Shown here piece by piece: positions 5,530-6,496 of a stretch of DNA of 6,496 bases. How positions within the stretch are numbered: the stretch's first letter is position 1; each line of letters starts with the position of its first letter. The stretch comes from Lachnospiraceae bacterium (GTDB taxonomy: Bacteria > Bacillota > Clostridia > Lachnospirales > Lachnospiraceae). The stretch covers positions 1 to 6,496 of the forward strand of contig JAJQGR010000212.1 in assembly GCA_021200345.1 (NCBI GenBank). Reading direction: 5' to 3'. The position numbers and the translations under genes are program-made. Under the pieces are notes generated by a model. That model saw only the letters and a list, made by a program, of their open reading frames with translations, searched no databases and was not told where the DNA came from.

Positions 5530-6496
5530 TTACTGGTTTGCCTGATACTGCTCGTTCACCTCATCGATGATATCCTGATAGCCCTTGGTAAGCAGGTTAT
5601 TCAGGCTGGCCTTAAAGGTATCCAGATCGATCTCACCGCAGATGTACTGGGTTCTCAGAGTGGAAGCCTCAGAGTCCAGAGTCGCGCCGTTCTCAGAGTA
5701 AGAATCGGAGTTCACAGTGTAGGACAGAGCCGGGTTCACAACCGCATACTCCAGGTTGGCCGCATAAGCTTCTGTCTGTGCCGCGGAGAACTTATCAGTC
5801 TGTACGTTCACAGTGGTCTCCTCCGTGGAGGGCAGGTATGCCAGCAGCTGATTCAAACCGGCGTAGTTGCCAGCCAGAGCGCTGTCTTCCGTATCCAGAT
5901 CCACCAGCTCGCCGTCTTCATTCCACTCATAGTTGATGCCTTCCAGGCCATACTGCGTCAGTACCAGCATATCGGGATCGCAGAGTTTGTCCAGAATCGT
6001 CAGACAGGCCTCAATCTTCTCTTCACTGTCGCAGGTGGTAGCGGACAAAGTATAGTATCCATTGTAACCGGCAGTGGCCAGAGTGTGGCCGCTTATGGCA
6101 CCATACAGAGTCATGGTCGCGGGCTCACTGGAATCCACAACAGACGCGGTCCAGGTTTCATCAGTCTCAAAATATCTCCAGATTCTCTTGCCGCCGTCCA
6201 TGGTATCAATGAACACACCGGCCTCACCGGACTAGCAGGCGATCTCCCAGCTCTCAGACTGTCTCTCATACCAGCCAGGTACGATCAGGCCGTCATCGTT
6301 GAGCTTCTTGATAAACTCAACCGCCTCGAAATACTCATCCTGCATCCAAACAGGTACCAGCTGTCCGTCAACCTCTGCCCAGCCGTTGCCGCAGCCAAAC
6401 CAGGTCTGAATGATATCGAATGTACCCCTGTAATCGCCGATGATCTCAAGGCCATAGGTATCGTCCACGCCGTTGCCATCCGGATCACCATAGGTG
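5530..6496 (-). pseudogene. Sugar ABC-transporter solute-binding lipoprotein, 5'-partial, interrupted by an in-frame TAG
   Basis: One reading frame runs from the window edge (first full codon 6495-6493) to the TAA at 5530, broken only by TAG at 6232-6234. Before the stop it reads DPDGNGVDDTYGL, a calcium-type loop typical of Firmicutes oligosaccharide-binding lipoproteins (LplA/YtcQ-like), then EAVEFIKKLNDDGLIVPGWYE and ESWEIAC. After the stop the same frame resumes SGEAGVFIDTMDGG and continues to a family-like C-terminus, GYQDIIDEVNEQY. No frameshift or deletion is visible, so a single-base nonsense change is enough; C to T in a CAG codon is one route. The N-terminal signal and lipobox lie outside the window. 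Restart at the GTG at 6216, 15 bases past the stop and behind GGTGAGG, would give 228 aa without export signal or N-lobe. The intact protein would capture oligosaccharides for import; pectin-derived substrate is inferred from the neighbouring lyase. A sequencing error or amber suppression would make the gene functional. Confidence 0.8.
6232..6234 (-). other. In-frame amber codon within the solute-binding protein gene
   Basis: TAG in the frame ...GAG ATC GCC TGC TAG TCC GGT GAG..., with homologous-looking protein on both sides. The four other stops in the window that are not in the foldback are three TAA and one TGA, so TAG appears only here. That sample is too small to argue for recoding. Confidence 0.85.

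Noticed and set aside
6232..6234. Stop-codon reassignment (TAG read as an amino acid)
   Set aside because: There is one TAG in one gene, and no evidence of a suppressor tRNA or of other in-frame TAGs in the window. A point mutation or base-call error is simpler.
6285..6491. Minus-strand open frame overlapping the solute-binding protein
   Set aside because: It is an out-of-frame shadow; the overlapping frame carries the DPDGNG loop and the family-like sequence.
1..6496. A novel defence, mobile or multi-gene system
   Set aside because: Every large open region is explained by a known family. There are no CRISPR repeats, transposase, integrase, tRNA or unexplained gene cluster, and no gene-free stretch exceeds 300 bases.

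Overview
The window most likely comes from a spore-forming, gut-type Clostridia (Lachnospiraceae-like) genome or metagenome contig. The basis is a SpoVT-type sporulation regulator, Gram-positive style SD sequences, an HrcA/CIRCE operator, a long PL11 pectin-backbone lyase without a signal peptide, and a solute-binding protein of the Firmicutes oligosaccharide ABC-transporter type. All genes lie on the minus strand, so transcription runs from high to low coordinates.

In transcription order: (1) 6496-5530, the 3' part of a sugar ABC-transporter solute-binding lipoprotein gene. It enters from beyond the window edge and is split by an in-frame TAG at 6232-6234; a strong hairpin terminator follows at 5405-5450. 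(2) A near-consensus sigma-A promoter at 5320-5348 drives an 842-aa PL11 rhamnogalacturonan lyase (5257-2729). (3) A sigma-A promoter overlapped by a perfect CIRCE operator (2665-2691) drives an Hsp20 small heat-shock protein (2575-2144), closed by a terminator at 2083-2121. (4) spoVT (1930-1385) sits behind a sigma-G-like promoter. (5) A trkA-type potassium-uptake regulator starts at a GTG (1189) and runs into the low-coordinate edge.

The first ~180 bases are not ordinary sequence. Bases 1-82 are an imperfect reverse-complement copy of bases 98-179 (67 of 82 positions pair by my hand alignment). This foldback cuts trkA off before its last RCK-C domain and supplies the apparent stop codon. 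A contig-end artefact is the simplest explanation, so the trkA C-terminus given here should not be trusted.

The lyase and the solute-binding protein form a plausible import-then-degrade pair: the transporter would bring in rhamnogalacturonan oligosaccharides and the cytoplasmic lyase would cut them. This link is inferred from adjacency and family knowledge. The remaining genes (heat shock, sporulation, potassium uptake) are unrelated housekeeping units. I found no convincing novel multi-gene system. The items most worth checking are the foldback, the internal TAG, the enlarged lyase and the regulatory sites.
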